From Thiopseudomonas sp. (lineage in GTDB: Bacteria; Pseudomonadota; Gammaproteobacteria; Pseudomonadales; Pseudomonadaceae): 64,000 bases of DNA. Each line of letters begins with the position of its first letter. The first letter of the stretch is position 1. The stretch covers positions 62,001-126,000 of the forward strand of contig JALOAC010000003.1 of NCBI GenBank assembly GCA_023228985.1, in the 5' to 3' direction. The translations under genes and the position numbers were made by a program. Shown here piece by piece: positions 1 through 9,013 of the stretch. The notes below the pieces were generated by a model. It saw only the letters and a program-made list of their open reading frames with translations. It was not told the origin of the DNA and did no database searches.

Positions 1-1310
1 TTCCTTACGTCACTGATACCAGTGGCTATTTTGCCTGTATTCAGGCTGCACCTGGAGCTATATGGCTAGATTCCGGCCGCCCGTACTGCACTTCTGGGCG
101 CTACGATATCTGTAGCGCATGGCCGAGCAGTCAGCTACAGCTGCAGCCCAACGAGTCTACAGGCGAGCTTTTAATCCGCGCACGCGCTCTGCTGCACACT
201 CTGCCTGCTGAAGCCTGCCCAGTGGCAGACTTACCCTTTACCGGTGGCTTACTGGGTTATCTTGCCTACAGCGCTGGCGTGCCTAAAAGCCGGCATGCAA
301 GCCAGTTGGTTCCAGCCAGCATCGGCTTATATCCTTGGGCGCTCATCAGCGATCATCAGTTACAGCGCACCGGACTGATTTGCCACTCCAGCGTACCAGC
401 GGCCAGGCAACAACAGCTTGTTGCTTTGCTTAACCCTTCCGCGCCAAAAACAACTGAAACATTTGCACTATCCCAGCCGTTTCAGGCGCAAATTCAGCCA
501 GATGAGTACCAAGCTGCCATTGCACGTATTCAAAGCCTAATCGAGCAAGGTGAGTGCGAGCAGGTGAACTTCGCGCAATCCTTTAGCAGCCATTACCAAG
601 GCGACCCTTGGCAAGCCTACCTCAGCTTACGTGCGGCCTGCCCCACACCCTATGCCAGTTTTATTCGGCTGGCGGCGCAAGATGCTATTTTGAGTGCTTC
701 ACCTGAATGCTTCTTGCAAGCTCAACAACAGCAGGTTCGCACTTACCCCATTAAAGGTACACGCCCGCGTGGCGCAACTGTGGCGGCTGATGCACAACTG
801 GCAGAAGAGTTACGCAACAGCGATAAAGATCGGCGCGAAAACCTAATGATTGTTGAACTTATGCTGCAAGAGTTAGCGCAATGCTGCCATCCCGATAGCT
901 TGCATACGCCGCAGTTATGTCAGCTGGAAAGCTTTGCTAATGTCCATCACTTGGTTAGCTGTATTACCGGCCAGCTTAGCCAAGATAAGGATACTCTAGA
1001 CCTGCTCCAACACTGTTTTCCGGCTGGCTCAATTAGCGGCACACCGAAAAACAACGTCATTGAAATGATTGATATGCTCGAAGCGGGCTCTAGAGAAGTA
1101 TACTGCGGTTCGGTTTTCTATCTTTCCAATCATGGTCAATTCGACAGCTCGGTCACTATTCGTACTCTGCTCGCCCAAGATGGATTACTACGCTGCTGGG
1201 GCGGCGGTGGCATCACTCAGGGTTCTGACTGGCAAGCCGAGTATCAAGAGTCCATTGATAAGGTCAGTGTGTTGATGCGCTGCCTAGAAGAAGCGCACTT
1301 GGCACGCTGA
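1..1310 (+). CDS. pabB: Aminodeoxychorismate synthase component I, 5' end cut by the window
   Basis: PabB makes 4-amino-4-deoxychorismate from chorismate and ammonia for p-aminobenzoate and folate synthesis. The reading frame is open from base 3, so the N-terminus lies outside the window; the GTG at 222 is internal. The chorismate-binding domain shows PIKGTRPRG with the active-site lysine, then ELRNSDKDRRENLMIVE, GSISGTPK, FDSSVTIRTL and a GGGGI turn near the end. These separate it from shadow frames and place it in the TrpE/PabB/MenF family. PabB rather than TrpE is inferred from the PIKGT motif and overall similarity to Pseudomonas PabB. PabC, which acts next, is at 54.3-55.1 kb. Confidence 0.92.
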   Translation, partial: PYVTDTSGYFACIQAAPGAIWLDSGRPYCTSGRYDICSAWPSSQLQLQPNESTGELLIRARALLHTLPAEACPVADLPFTGGLLGYLAYSAGVPKSRHASQLVPASIGLYPWALISDHQLQRTGLICHSSVPAARQQQLVALLNPSAPKTTETFALSQPFQAQIQPDEYQAAIARIQSLIEQGECEQVNFAQSFSSHYQGDPWQAYLSLRAACPTPYASFIRLAAQDAILSASPECFLQAQQQQVRTYPIKGTRPRGATVAADAQLAEELRNSDKDRRENLMIVELMLQELAQCCHPDSLHTPQLCQLESFANVHHLVSCITGQLSQDKDTLDLLQHCFPAGSISGTPKNNVIEMIDMLEAGSREVYCGSVFYLSNHGQFDSSVTIRTLLAQDGLLRCWGGGGITQGSDWQAEYQESIDKVSVLMRCLEEAHLAR

Positions 1311-1422
1311 ACAGCGCAACCTTAAATTGCTCTAGCGGACTAACGCAGGCAAATTCACTTATGTGCAGTTTTACGCTATAACACAGACTCTGCCGCTAAC
1401 GAAAAGGTTAAAAGATCTCTGC

Positions 1423-2271
1423 ATGCCAGCTAACAAAAACACTCCCGAGCCTAATGATGAGCTACCTAAGCTTACTGCGCAGTCTGACGACAGCATTCAA
1501 CTTGAACCTTTACCCGGCGAAACCTTTCGGCTGTTTAATCAACCCAGCAAAAAGCCTCGCCAATTAGCTATCTGGTTCGCCATAGCAAGCATTATTGCAG
1601 GCACAGGTGGGCTAGCCTACAGCTCTCATCAGCGCATGCAGCTATTAGAACAGCAACTTATCGCTACGCAAGACAGTTTCGCCAAAATCAGTGGTGATGC
1701 GGTCGAACATATTCAGATTATCTCTGGACAACTCAGCACCAGTCAGAGCAGCGCGCAATCAGACATCAAAACGCTTCGCGATACCCTTGCCTCACTGCAA
1801 AAACAATACATAACTCTAGAGCCACAGCTGCGCAAGCATACTGAGGATTTAAGCTCGCTCACCAAGCAGCAAGAACAGCTCAACCAGCGTTTGACTCAGC
1901 AAGCTAATGCGGTAAAAGAAGGTTTGCTTGCTGTAGACGCCGCTCAGCAACAGCTAGATGGCCAAGTAAAACTCAGCCTCAATCAGCTAGCAGAACTTGA
2001 GCAAAAGCAAAGCCAACAGCTTGAAATCAACCAAAATCACAGTCAACACCTAACTGCCTTGCGCGCTGAATTTGACGCAGTAACACTACAGACTCAGCAG
2101 CTAGAAGAGCAGCTCAAGCAACATGAAACCAGTCAACTAGAAGTGCAGCAATTACAGCTTAACCTGGGCAAAACACAAGCCAAACAGGCTGAGCTTGAGC
2201 AAGAATTCCAAGCCTATCGTGCACAAATAACGCGCAGCATTAACGCTTTAAATGAAGCCAGAAACCCATAA
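1423..2271 (+). CDS. Membrane-anchored coiled-coil protein of unknown function
   Basis: I do not recognise a named family. The ATG at 1423 is preferred over an in-frame GTG at 1363 because the protein then begins MPANKNTPEP with a typical polar N-terminus; neither start has a strong ribosome binding site. About 45 polar residues are followed by one membrane segment (LAIWFAIASIIAGTGGLAY) and then roughly 215 residues very rich in Gln, Leu, Glu and Ala with heptad spacing, a predicted periplasmic coiled coil. It follows pabB by 112 bases in the same direction. A structural or envelope role is only an inference. Confidence 0.75.
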   Translation: MPANKNTPEPNDELPKLTAQSDDSIQLEPLPGETFRLFNQPSKKPRQLAIWFAIASIIAGTGGLAYSSHQRMQLLEQQLIATQDSFAKISGDAVEHIQIISGQLSTSQSSAQSDIKTLRDTLASLQKQYITLEPQLRKHTEDLSSLTKQQEQLNQRLTQQANAVKEGLLAVDAAQQQLDGQVKLSLNQLAELEQKQSQQLEINQNHSQHLTALRAEFDAVTLQTQQLEEQLKQHETSQLEVQQLQLNLGKTQAKQAELEQEFQAYRAQITRSINALNEARNP

Positions 2272-2273
2272 AA

Positions 2274-2305
2274 AAACCCTGCCATTGGTAACAATAGCAG
2301 GGTTT
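2274..2305 (-). terminator. Rho-independent terminator between convergent genes
   Basis: The arms AAACCCTGC (2274-2282) and GCAGGGTTT (2297-2305) pair perfectly, and an inner ATTG/CAAT stem closes the loop. Read on the minus strand the hairpin runs directly into a T tract, so it should end the chemoreceptor transcript. On the plus strand there is no long T tract. Confidence 0.8.
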
Positions 2306-2321
2306 GAAAGGTGACTCGTTT

Positions 2322-3944
2322 TTAAAGCTTAAACTGTCCAACCAAGTGATTTAACTCTGTCGCAAGGCGTACCAACTCTTCACTGTTTTGCGATGTTTTA
2401 GTCGCCCCTGCAGAGGTGTCATCTGCAATTTGGCTGATAGTCGTTACATTACGGTTTATTTCATCAGCTACAGAAGATTGTTCCTCAGCTGCAGTAGCGA
2501 TCTGCATATTCATATCGCTAATAGTCGCAACCTCAGCCGCAATAACATGCAGACTTTGTGCAGCTTTTTCTACGCGTTGCGTACCTTGATCGGCGCGGCT
2601 TTGTGCACCACCCATGGCTGACACGGCATTAGAAACTCCTTTTTGCAGGCGCTCAATCATGCTTTGAATTTCCTCAGTCGAGTGCTGGGTACGTGATGCC
2701 AACGTCCGCACTTCATCAGCCACCACAGCAAAACCACGTCCTTGCTCACCGGCGCGCGCAGCCTCAATAGCCGCATTAAGTGCTAACAAGTTGGTTTGTT
2801 CTGCAATGCCTTTAATTTCACTCAGCACTTTACCAATGCTGGAGGTGTCGCCCTCAACCTGGGCCACCACTTTTGCTGCACTTTCAATCTCATTGATGAG
2901 AATTCGAATACCTTCAATCGCCTCTTGCGCAACCAAAACACCATTGCGTGCTTCTTGGTCTGCACCTTGCGATGCTTGTGAGGCCTGAGTGGCATTTTGT
3001 GCAACCTGCTGCACTGTTGCATTCATCTCATTCATGGCCGAAGCCACCATATCGGTTTCGGTACGCTGTGCCACAACAGCCTTAAGCGTATCGTCGGCCA
3101 CAGAAGCTACCTGCTCAGACACTTGATTCAATCGTTGCGTAACGCTCGATACTGCATTGAGGCTATGGCGAAACTTATCGATCATTCGGTTAAACGTTTC
3201 ACCCATCGTTCCTACTTCATCTTTAGCATGCACCTCTACAGTACGGCTAAGATCGTCATCACGCGTAATTTCTTCCATGGTATGACGCATTGCATTAATG
3301 CGTACAATAACTACCCGACGCACGATGTAAATTATAATTACCAGCCCAATAATTAACAGCGCCAACTGAATTGCAGCGCTGACTAGGATGTTTTGCATCA
3401 CCTGCTCATCAAGCGCTTCTAGGGAGTAACTGATGCGCACCGCACCCACTACAGTATTTTCAGGCACTATGTGACACATCAAACAGTTAGTACCGCGGTA
3501 GTCTGTTTCAGCCACAATCGGGTTAATGACCGTTAAAATTCGCGAACCCGTTTTGTCGTCAATGTGGATAACAGATTCACCTTTTAATGCTCGCTCATCC
3601 AGTTCATCCTGAACGACCTGATAGTCATAACCAGGGCCGTACATAGAGTTGATTGCGTCATTACGAATAATTCGCGCTTCCACAACTCCAGGACGCTCGA
3701 GGATTTTGCTGCGTAGGACTTCGCGCTGAGCCATTGTGCCTGTCAGCATCATGGTGTTAATACTGTCGAAGTAGGTATCCGCTGCGTCTTTAGTTTGCTG
3801 CTCAACGACCTCAAGCACCAGTTTTTTCTCATTGCCCGCAGAGAAAAGAAGAGAAGCTGCCATAATGACGAAAAAAACAGACAGCAGTGCAATATTGATC
3901 TTGGTCTGTACCGACATGTATTTTGTTGTTGGCGCTTGGCTCAT
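2322..3944 (-). CDS. Methyl-accepting chemotaxis protein with periplasmic c-type haem motif
   Basis: This transmembrane chemoreceptor signals to CheA/CheW. TM1 is about residues 15-36 and TM2 about 187-208, with a periplasmic sensor of some 150 residues between them. The sensor contains CLMCH at 154-158, a CxxCH covalent haem attachment site, so redox or diatomic-gas sensing is inferred. A HAMP region follows TM2. The cytoplasmic hairpin tip (about 381-413) is canonical, with EQTNLLALNAAIEAARAGE and GRGFAVVADEVR. The 540-residue length is ordinary. GAGGG lies 8 bases before the ATG. The gene is alone, convergent with the coiled-coil gene, and has a FliA-like promoter about 100 bases upstream. 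CheR, which would methylate it, is at 13.9-14.7 kb. Confidence 0.93.
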   Translation of the reverse strand: MSQAPTTKYMSVQTKINIALLSVFFVIMAASLLFSAGNEKKLVLEVVEQQTKDAADTYFDSINTMMLTGTMAQREVLRSKILERPGVVEARIIRNDAINSMYGPGYDYQVVQDELDERALKGESVIHIDDKTGSRILTVINPIVAETDYRGTNCLMCHIVPENTVVGAVRISYSLEALDEQVMQNILVSAAIQLALLIIGLVIIIYIVRRVVIVRINAMRHTMEEITRDDDLSRTVEVHAKDEVGTMGETFNRMIDKFRHSLNAVSSVTQRLNQVSEQVASVADDTLKAVVAQRTETDMVASAMNEMNATVQQVAQNATQASQASQGADQEARNGVLVAQEAIEGIRILINEIESAAKVVAQVEGDTSSIGKVLSEIKGIAEQTNLLALNAAIEAARAGEQGRGFAVVADEVRTLASRTQHSTEEIQSMIERLQKGVSNAVSAMGGAQSRADQGTQRVEKAAQSLHVIAAEVATISDMNMQIATAAEEQSSVADEINRNVTTISQIADDTSAGATKTSQNSEELVRLATELNHLVGQFKL

Positions 3945-4365
3945 GCTTTAACCCTCAAGGTACTTCTCTCTTTTTTATAACCTAAAAGTTGCAGGTTTCT
4001 TCTTTGAGACCTTTAGTTTTAATATTTAACAGTCCGTATGTATAGTTCGGCTAACCAGTTAAATTCTTGAACAAAAAGTCTTTATTTGATTATTGTTTTA
4101 CGTTTTCCCAAGCAATTATTACTCGTTCTCGCCATAAAACTGTCACTCAGCTAGGCATACGCAGATACTCAGCAATATGTGTGCCAGAAAAGCAGCTCCC
4201 GGCCAAGCTAGAAATGTGACAACCCTCACACTTTATCACCTATTTTTTGTAGGGAAAAGCTTTGTATAGGTAAAAAGCACCCGCTAATAGTATTAATGAC
4301 ATCCTAAAAACAGATGTGCTTATGCACAAAAAAACAACTCTAAACAGCTGGCTAACGGCAGCAAA
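3945..4365. other. Intergenic region upstream of the chemoreceptor
   Basis: These 421 AT-rich bases carry the chemoreceptor ribosome binding site and its candidate FliA promoter at 4044-4070. The part from about 4100 to 4365 is downstream of the epimerase gene, and I see no gene or convincing terminator in it. Confidence 0.6.
4044..4070 (-). promoter_or_regulatory. FliA (sigma-28)-like promoter for the chemoreceptor
   Basis: On the minus strand TCAA (4067-4070), a 15-base spacer and GCCGAACT (4044-4051) match three of four -35 bases and the first five bases of the GCCGATAA -10 at the exact FliA spacing. The expected start is about 95 bases before the ATG. Chemoreceptors are commonly FliA-dependent. 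Confidence 0.5.
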
Positions 4366-5256
4366 TCAGTTTGCAACGACTTTTGTTAGCGCCTCATTTA
4401 AGTGGGGATAGGTGAATTGAAAGCCTTCAGCCAATAAACGCTGCGGTAGCATTTTATCACTAACCAACAACAGCTGTGCCAACTCACCAAACAACAGCTT
4501 CAACACTACTTCCGGCATAGGAAAAATAGTAGGGCGACGCAGTGCCGCACCTAACGACTTGGTAAAATCCGCATTAGTAACCGGATTTGGTGCACTGGCA
4601 TTAAATACACCTCTGGCTTGTTCGTTTTCCACCAGCCAAGCATACACTCTGGCCATATCCTCAAGATGAATCCATGGGAACCAGTGTTGGCCCTTACCCA
4701 AACGACCACCTAAGCCGAAACGAAAGGCAGGAAGCATTTTACCTAAAGAGCCACCACCCTTGCCTAACACCACACCAGTACGCACTAAGCAAACGCGCAC
4801 ACCCAACGCTTCAGCGGCTAAAGCAGCATTTTCCCATGCGGCGCAAAGCTCATGTGTAAAGCCAGCTTTGGGTTGCGTTTGCTCAGTAACAGCTTGATCG
4901 CCCTGCTCACCGTAATAACCGACAGCGGAGGCCGAAACTAAAACCTCAGGAGGATTTGCCTGAGCCTGCATCCACTCCACTAACTGCTGAGTTGTGTTAA
5001 CTCTGGAACTAATCAATAACTGTTTACGCTCTGGCGACCAGCGTTTATCGGCAATTCCAGCACCCGCCAAATTAATCACGGCGTGCACAGAATCAGGCTC
5101 TAGTTCACTTAACTGGTTAACAAACTCAGTAACACCCTGCGGTAGCGCTGGCTTGGTTTGCCTTGTCCACAAAACTACCTGATGTCCTTGGTTGACTAGC
5201 AGCGGGCAAAGCGCTTTACCAATAAAACCTGTGCCACCGGATATCAAAATACGCAT
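4366..5256 (-). CDS. TIGR01777-family NAD(P)-dependent epimerase (YfcH-like)
   Basis: This is a short-chain dehydrogenase/epimerase-like protein of 296 residues. The start ATG at 5256 is chosen because the Rossmann motif follows at once (MRILISGGTGFIGKAL) and GAGG sits 7 bases upstream; a longer frame adds 38 unrelated residues. Family features are VINLAGAGIADKRW, the VSASAVGYYG segment with its Tyr, and the C-terminal DUF1731-like part containing LGAALRRPTIFPMP and LLAEGFQF. The substrate of this family is not firmly known, so no reaction is assigned. It stands alone, with long non-coding stretches on both sides. Confidence 0.88.
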   Translation of the reverse strand: MRILISGGTGFIGKALCPLLVNQGHQVVLWTRQTKPALPQGVTEFVNQLSELEPDSVHAVINLAGAGIADKRWSPERKQLLISSRVNTTQQLVEWMQAQANPPEVLVSASAVGYYGEQGDQAVTEQTQPKAGFTHELCAAWENAALAAEALGVRVCLVRTGVVLGKGGGSLGKMLPAFRFGLGGRLGKGQHWFPWIHLEDMARVYAWLVENEQARGVFNASAPNPVTNADFTKSLGAALRRPTIFPMPEVVLKLLFGELAQLLLVSDKMLPQRLLAEGFQFTYPHLNEALTKVVAN

Positions 5257-5701
5257 ATTAACCTCGACCAGATTGATGCAGCGCTCAGCAATTGAGTCGC
5301 ACCACAACCATTTTGAGTGCACAGTTAGATCACTAGCGCAAAAAATAATGCCATAAAATAGCCGCTCCAAAGGTGTCTATTTTACGCAAAACCAGCCCCG
5401 CCCTGCACTTGCTCAAAGCATGCACAAATACTGTGGATAACTCTGTGTGTATCTTGCTGACAAAACCGGCTTCATGCTGGTTTTAATGGCCTCAAGCCTG
5501 TTTGCTGCTTTTTTGAGCAATTTACAAAATATCTACTGTATCAATGACTTATAATTGCAAGAGCAAATAATAAATAATTCATTACTTTTTTATTTGCCTC
5601 AGCGTGGCACTCACTTAAATCTGTGCACAACTGCACAATCCAAATTACAGCTGCGCATAATTTACAACGTTTATGCAGGGCACTTGTGTGACAGGAACGG
5701 A
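5257..5701. other. Non-coding stretch between the epimerase and DUF2058 genes
   Basis: I see no gene in these 445 bases. They contain a weak hairpin at 5462-5484 (AAAACCGGC/GCTGGTTTT with one G-T pair), a perfect 6-4-6 inverted repeat TGTGCA-CAAC-TGCACA at 5622-5637 that could be an operator, and an AT-rich segment at about 5520-5600. One consensus DnaA box lies at 5432-5440, but a lone box is expected by chance. Confidence 0.5.
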
Positions 5702-6241
5702 CTACCACATTAAATCGTCTGGCACCTGATAAGCAGCATAGGGGTCGTCCTCATCCGGTGTTTCTGTAGCAACATTTAACAACACTATTCTGCGCGGATC
5801 ACGCTCTTCAATTTTAACCGCTGCATCACGGGGAATAATTTCATAGCCACCGCCGTGAGTCACAATAGCTAAACTTCCACTGCTGAGTTTATTGCGCACC
5901 AACTCGTTAACAGCAATACGCTTAACTTTTTTCTGGTCAACAAAGTTGTAATAGTCATCGCTATCTAATTTGGGCAAACGGCTGCTCTCAATTAGCTGTT
6001 TGATTTGCGCGGCACGGGCTTTTTTTTCTGCTTTTTCTTGCTGCTGCTGATTAAGCTCTTGATCGCGTTTAGCTTTTTCTGCAATTGCCTTGGCCGCTGC
6101 CTCCTGACTTGAGTTATCAGCCTCAACTTGGCCTTTATGGACTAAGCGTTTTTCTTTCTTTTTTTGTCGATCGGCCTGCTTAGCCTGTTTTTCGTTGACT
6201 AACCCAACTTTAAGTAACTGATCCCGCAAGGATAAACTCAT
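5702..6241 (-). CDS. DUF2058 family protein (YaiL-like)
   Basis: This is a 179-residue, highly charged soluble protein. The start at 6241 gives the usual family N-terminus MSLSLRDQLLKVGLVNEKQAK and has GAGGAAG about 6 bases upstream; the longer frame runs back into mazG. A Lys/Glu/Gln-rich helical segment (about 25-90) precedes a compact C-terminal region with YYNFVDQKKVKRI and VTHGGGYEIIP. The family is annotated as nucleoprotein- or polynucleotide-associated, but its function is unproven. It lies 10 bases after mazG in the same direction and is probably cotranscribed with it. Confidence 0.88.
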   Translation of the reverse strand: MSLSLRDQLLKVGLVNEKQAKQADRQKKKEKRLVHKGQVEADNSSQEAAAKAIAEKAKRDQELNQQQQEKAEKKARAAQIKQLIESSRLPKLDSDDYYNFVDQKKVKRIAVNELVRNKLSSGSLAIVTHGGGYEIIPRDAAVKIEERDPRRIVLLNVATETPDEDDPYAAYQVPDDLMW

Positions 6242-6251
6242 AACAACTTCC

Positions 6252-7091
6252 TCAAACTTTTTGTTTGGCCAAATTTTGTTTAGCTGCATCCCACAGCGAC
6301 TCCAACGTAGCCAAATCACACTCGGTTATTTCTCGGCCCTGCTGCGCTAGGCGTTGCTCAATATAATTAAAACGTTGATAAAAGCGCTGGTTCGTCAAGC
6401 GTAGCGCCTGTTCGGGGTCGATCTCTACAAAGCGTGCCAAATTACACACCGAAAACAGCACATCACCCAACTCATGCTCTATAGCTTTTCTGTCCTGCTC
6501 AGCAATGGCTTCCTGCAACTCAGCAATTTCTTCTTGGATTTTAGCCAGTACAGGAGATAATTCCTGCCAATCAAAGCCAACTTTTGCTGCGTTTTTTTGT
6601 AATTTTATCGCGCGGGTTAAGGCAGGCATGTTCAATGCGATACCGTCCAGAACAGAAACAGTTGACTGAGCCTGCTGCTCGGCGCGCTCTTGCGCTTTGA
6701 TGTGCTGCCATTGCTGCTCCACCTGTTGCGACTCTAATGCACCAGCTTTACGTTGACTGCGCAGCTCACCACTCGGAAACACATGCGGATGACGTCGAAC
6801 CAACTTACGCACACAGGTATCAACCACATCGGCAAAATCAAAGCGTGACTCTTCATCAGCCATTTGGCTGTAATACACCACCTGAAAGAGCAAATCGCCC
6901 AGTTCGGCGGGCAGTTGGGCAAAATCCTGCCGCTCGATCGCATCAGCCACTTCATAAGCCTCTTCAATCGTGTGCGGCACTATACTGTGAAAATCCTGCT
7001 CCAAATCCCAAGGACAGCCTGTAGCTGGATCGCGCAAACGCGCCATCAAATAGAGTAAATCTGCAAGGTTGTAGTGATTCGTTTTACTCAT
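6252..7091 (-). CDS. mazG: Nucleoside triphosphate pyrophosphohydrolase MazG
   Basis: MazG hydrolyses NTPs and dNTPs to monophosphates plus pyrophosphate and is linked to nucleotide-pool cleaning and ppGpp control. Both tandem MazG domains are present: the first has the metal-binding helix HTIEEAYEVADAI and ELGDLLFQVVYYS, the second EEIAELQEAI and ELGDVLFSVCNLA. The N-terminal GCPWD motif fits the family, and 279 residues is normal length. Its ATG overlaps the end of the msbA-like gene by 8 bases, indicating translational coupling in the order msbA-mazG-DUF2058. Confidence 0.95.
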   Translation of the reverse strand: MSKTNHYNLADLLYLMARLRDPATGCPWDLEQDFHSIVPHTIEEAYEVADAIERQDFAQLPAELGDLLFQVVYYSQMADEESRFDFADVVDTCVRKLVRRHPHVFPSGELRSQRKAGALESQQVEQQWQHIKAQERAEQQAQSTVSVLDGIALNMPALTRAIKLQKNAAKVGFDWQELSPVLAKIQEEIAELQEAIAEQDRKAIEHELGDVLFSVCNLARFVEIDPEQALRLTNQRFYQRFNYIEQRLAQQGREITECDLATLESLWDAAKQNLAKQKV

Positions 7092-8901
7092 CTGTTAGTT
7101 CTTGCTCAGGTACTAAATCTTCAAATTGGGTGGCATGCAAGCGGCTGTAATAGCCATTTTGCGCTAACAACTCTGTGTGTGAGCCACGCTCGACAATTTG
7201 CCCACGGTCCATTACCAAAATCAAATCAGCTCGCTCAATAGTGCTTAACCGGTGCGCAATAACCAAGGTCGTACGCCCTTTCACTGCATGTTCTAAAGCC
7301 GCTTGAATATGCCGCTCTGATTCAGTATCCAGCGCTGAGGTGGCTTCATCTAAAATGAGCAGTGGTGCATTTTTTAGTAGAGCACGTGCAATGGCTAAAC
7401 GCTGTCGTTGCCCACCCGACAACAACACACCATTTTCACCCACCATGGTTTCATAGCCCTCAGGCATAAGCTCAACAAACTCTGCCGCATACGCAGCCTC
7501 TGCCGCTGCTTTTATCTGCTCTATGGGTGCACCGGCTAAATCACCGTAGGCAATATTATTAGCTACCGTGTCATTAAACAGCGACACATGCTGATTCACT
7601 AAGGCGATATGGCGACGCAAATTGCGTAATTTAAGCTGCTTAACATCCACACCATCAAGCAGAATTTGCCCTTGTTCGTACGCATAAAAGCGCGGCACTA
7701 AGCTGGCTAAAGTAGACTTACCACTACCAGAGCGCCCTACCAGCGCTACCATCTGTCCCGGTTCAGCGATAAAACTAATATCCTGCAGTACTAGCTTATC
7801 TGTTTGCGGATAAGCGAAACTCAGGTTGCGCACTTCTAAACGCCCCTGTACCTCAGCTAGCTCTTGTGTACCGCTATCATCTTCTGACTCTTCATCAAGC
7901 TGCTCAAAAATACTCTCAGCACCAGCCACACCGCGCTGAATAGTCGAACTCACCTCAGATAACTGACGAATTGGTTTAGGCAGCAAACCGGCCAAAGTAA
8001 TGTAAGCCACTAAATCACCTGGGGATGAGTCACCGCGTAACAGCAAGACCAAAAACAACAACACCGACATCGCGGAATAAATAACCAGCTGCAAAGAAGG
8101 GGTATAGACCGAGGTGGTTTTCACCATTTTCAACTGTCTTTTAGTGTTGCTTTCACTGGCCTTTAAAAAGCGCTGCTGCTCGAACTCTTCCCCACCAAAA
8201 CTGCGTACCACTCGATAGCCATGGATAGTTTCAGAGGACACGTGGGTAACATCACCCATGGCGACTTGAATCTTTTTACTTTGTTTGCGAAATTTCTTGC
8301 TGGCACTGCTGACCATCACCGCAATAATTGGCAGTATTGCCACCATCACCAAGGTCAGTTTCCAGTTCATCCACAGTAGCATGCCGAATAAGAACACTAC
8401 GGTCATGCCCTCACGCACCACCACTTTAATCGCTTCGGTAGCAGCGCCAGTTACCATGGTTACGTTATAGGTAATACGCGAAATCAAATGCCCAGAATTG
8501 TTACGATCAAAGTACACATTCGGCAGCGTTAACAGGTTATTAAACAGCTGTACGCGCAGATCATGCACCAGCCCTAAGGAAACCTTAGCTAAAAAATAGT
8601 TTCCTAAAAAAGAGCCAATACCCTGCCACAGCGCAATAATCACAATCAGTAAGGGCACTGCTTGCAGCAGACGCAACTCTGCTAACCAAGGAATATCAGG
8701 AAATAAAACCGCCTCGGGTGTGGTTAGGCCATCAACAAAATATTTTAGGATATAACCCAACATCGGCTGAGTTGCTGCAAAAAGCAAATAACCAAAAATA
8801 CTTATGGCAAAAATACCAATATAAGGTCTGACGTAACGTAGTAAGCGAAAATAGATTTTCGCGCTAGATAGGCTTGTTTTGTTAGATTCGTTGCTACTCA
8901 T
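7084..8901 (-). CDS. msbA: MsbA-type lipid A/multidrug ABC exporter (fused permease and ATPase)
   Basis: This half-transporter has six predicted membrane segments in its first ~310 residues, then one nucleotide-binding domain. Counting from the ATG at 8901, Walker A GRSGSGKST is near residue 389, the signature LSGGQRQRLAIARAL near 494 and Walker B LLILDEATSALD near 514. YRVVRSFGGEE in the membrane domain and the overall length (605) point to MsbA, which flips lipid A-core across the inner membrane. In-frame ATGs at 8910 and GTG/ATG codons up to 8934 are alternative starts, and no strong ribosome binding site separates them. MsbA versus another exporter is a family-level inference. Confidence 0.82.
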   Translation of the reverse strand: MSSNESNKTSLSSAKIYFRLLRYVRPYIGIFAISIFGYLLFAATQPMLGYILKYFVDGLTTPEAVLFPDIPWLAELRLLQAVPLLIVIIALWQGIGSFLGNYFLAKVSLGLVHDLRVQLFNNLLTLPNVYFDRNNSGHLISRITYNVTMVTGAATEAIKVVVREGMTVVFLFGMLLWMNWKLTLVMVAILPIIAVMVSSASKKFRKQSKKIQVAMGDVTHVSSETIHGYRVVRSFGGEEFEQQRFLKASESNTKRQLKMVKTTSVYTPSLQLVIYSAMSVLLFLVLLLRGDSSPGDLVAYITLAGLLPKPIRQLSEVSSTIQRGVAGAESIFEQLDEESEDDSGTQELAEVQGRLEVRNLSFAYPQTDKLVLQDISFIAEPGQMVALVGRSGSGKSTLASLVPRFYAYEQGQILLDGVDVKQLKLRNLRRHIALVNQHVSLFNDTVANNIAYGDLAGAPIEQIKAAAEAAYAAEFVELMPEGYETMVGENGVLLSGGQRQRLAIARALLKNAPLLILDEATSALDTESERHIQAALEHAVKGRTTLVIAHRLSTIERADLILVMDRGQIVERGSHTELLAQNGYYSRLHATQFEDLVPEQELTDE

Positions 8902-9013
8902 AAACCACATACTCAGCTTTGCATATGGCGGCAAATACTAACACAAAGGCTTTGACTGTTCTTAAAAAAGCTTACTCAGACGCTCTGCCAGTCCCGTGCC
9001 TCAGCCTGCTCGA

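Noticed and set aside
222..1310. GTG at 222 as the real start of pabB
   Set aside because: The frame is open upstream to base 3 with PabB-like residues (PYVTDTSGYFACIQAAPGA), so the gene begins outside the window.
4320..5440. Two DnaA-box matches (TTATGCACA at 4320-4328, TTATCCACA on the minus strand at 5432-5440) beside AT-rich DNA, near hda
   Set aside because: About two matches to TTATNCACA are expected by chance in 64 kb on both strands, they are 1.1 kb apart, and there is no cluster of boxes, dnaA or dnaN to suggest an origin.
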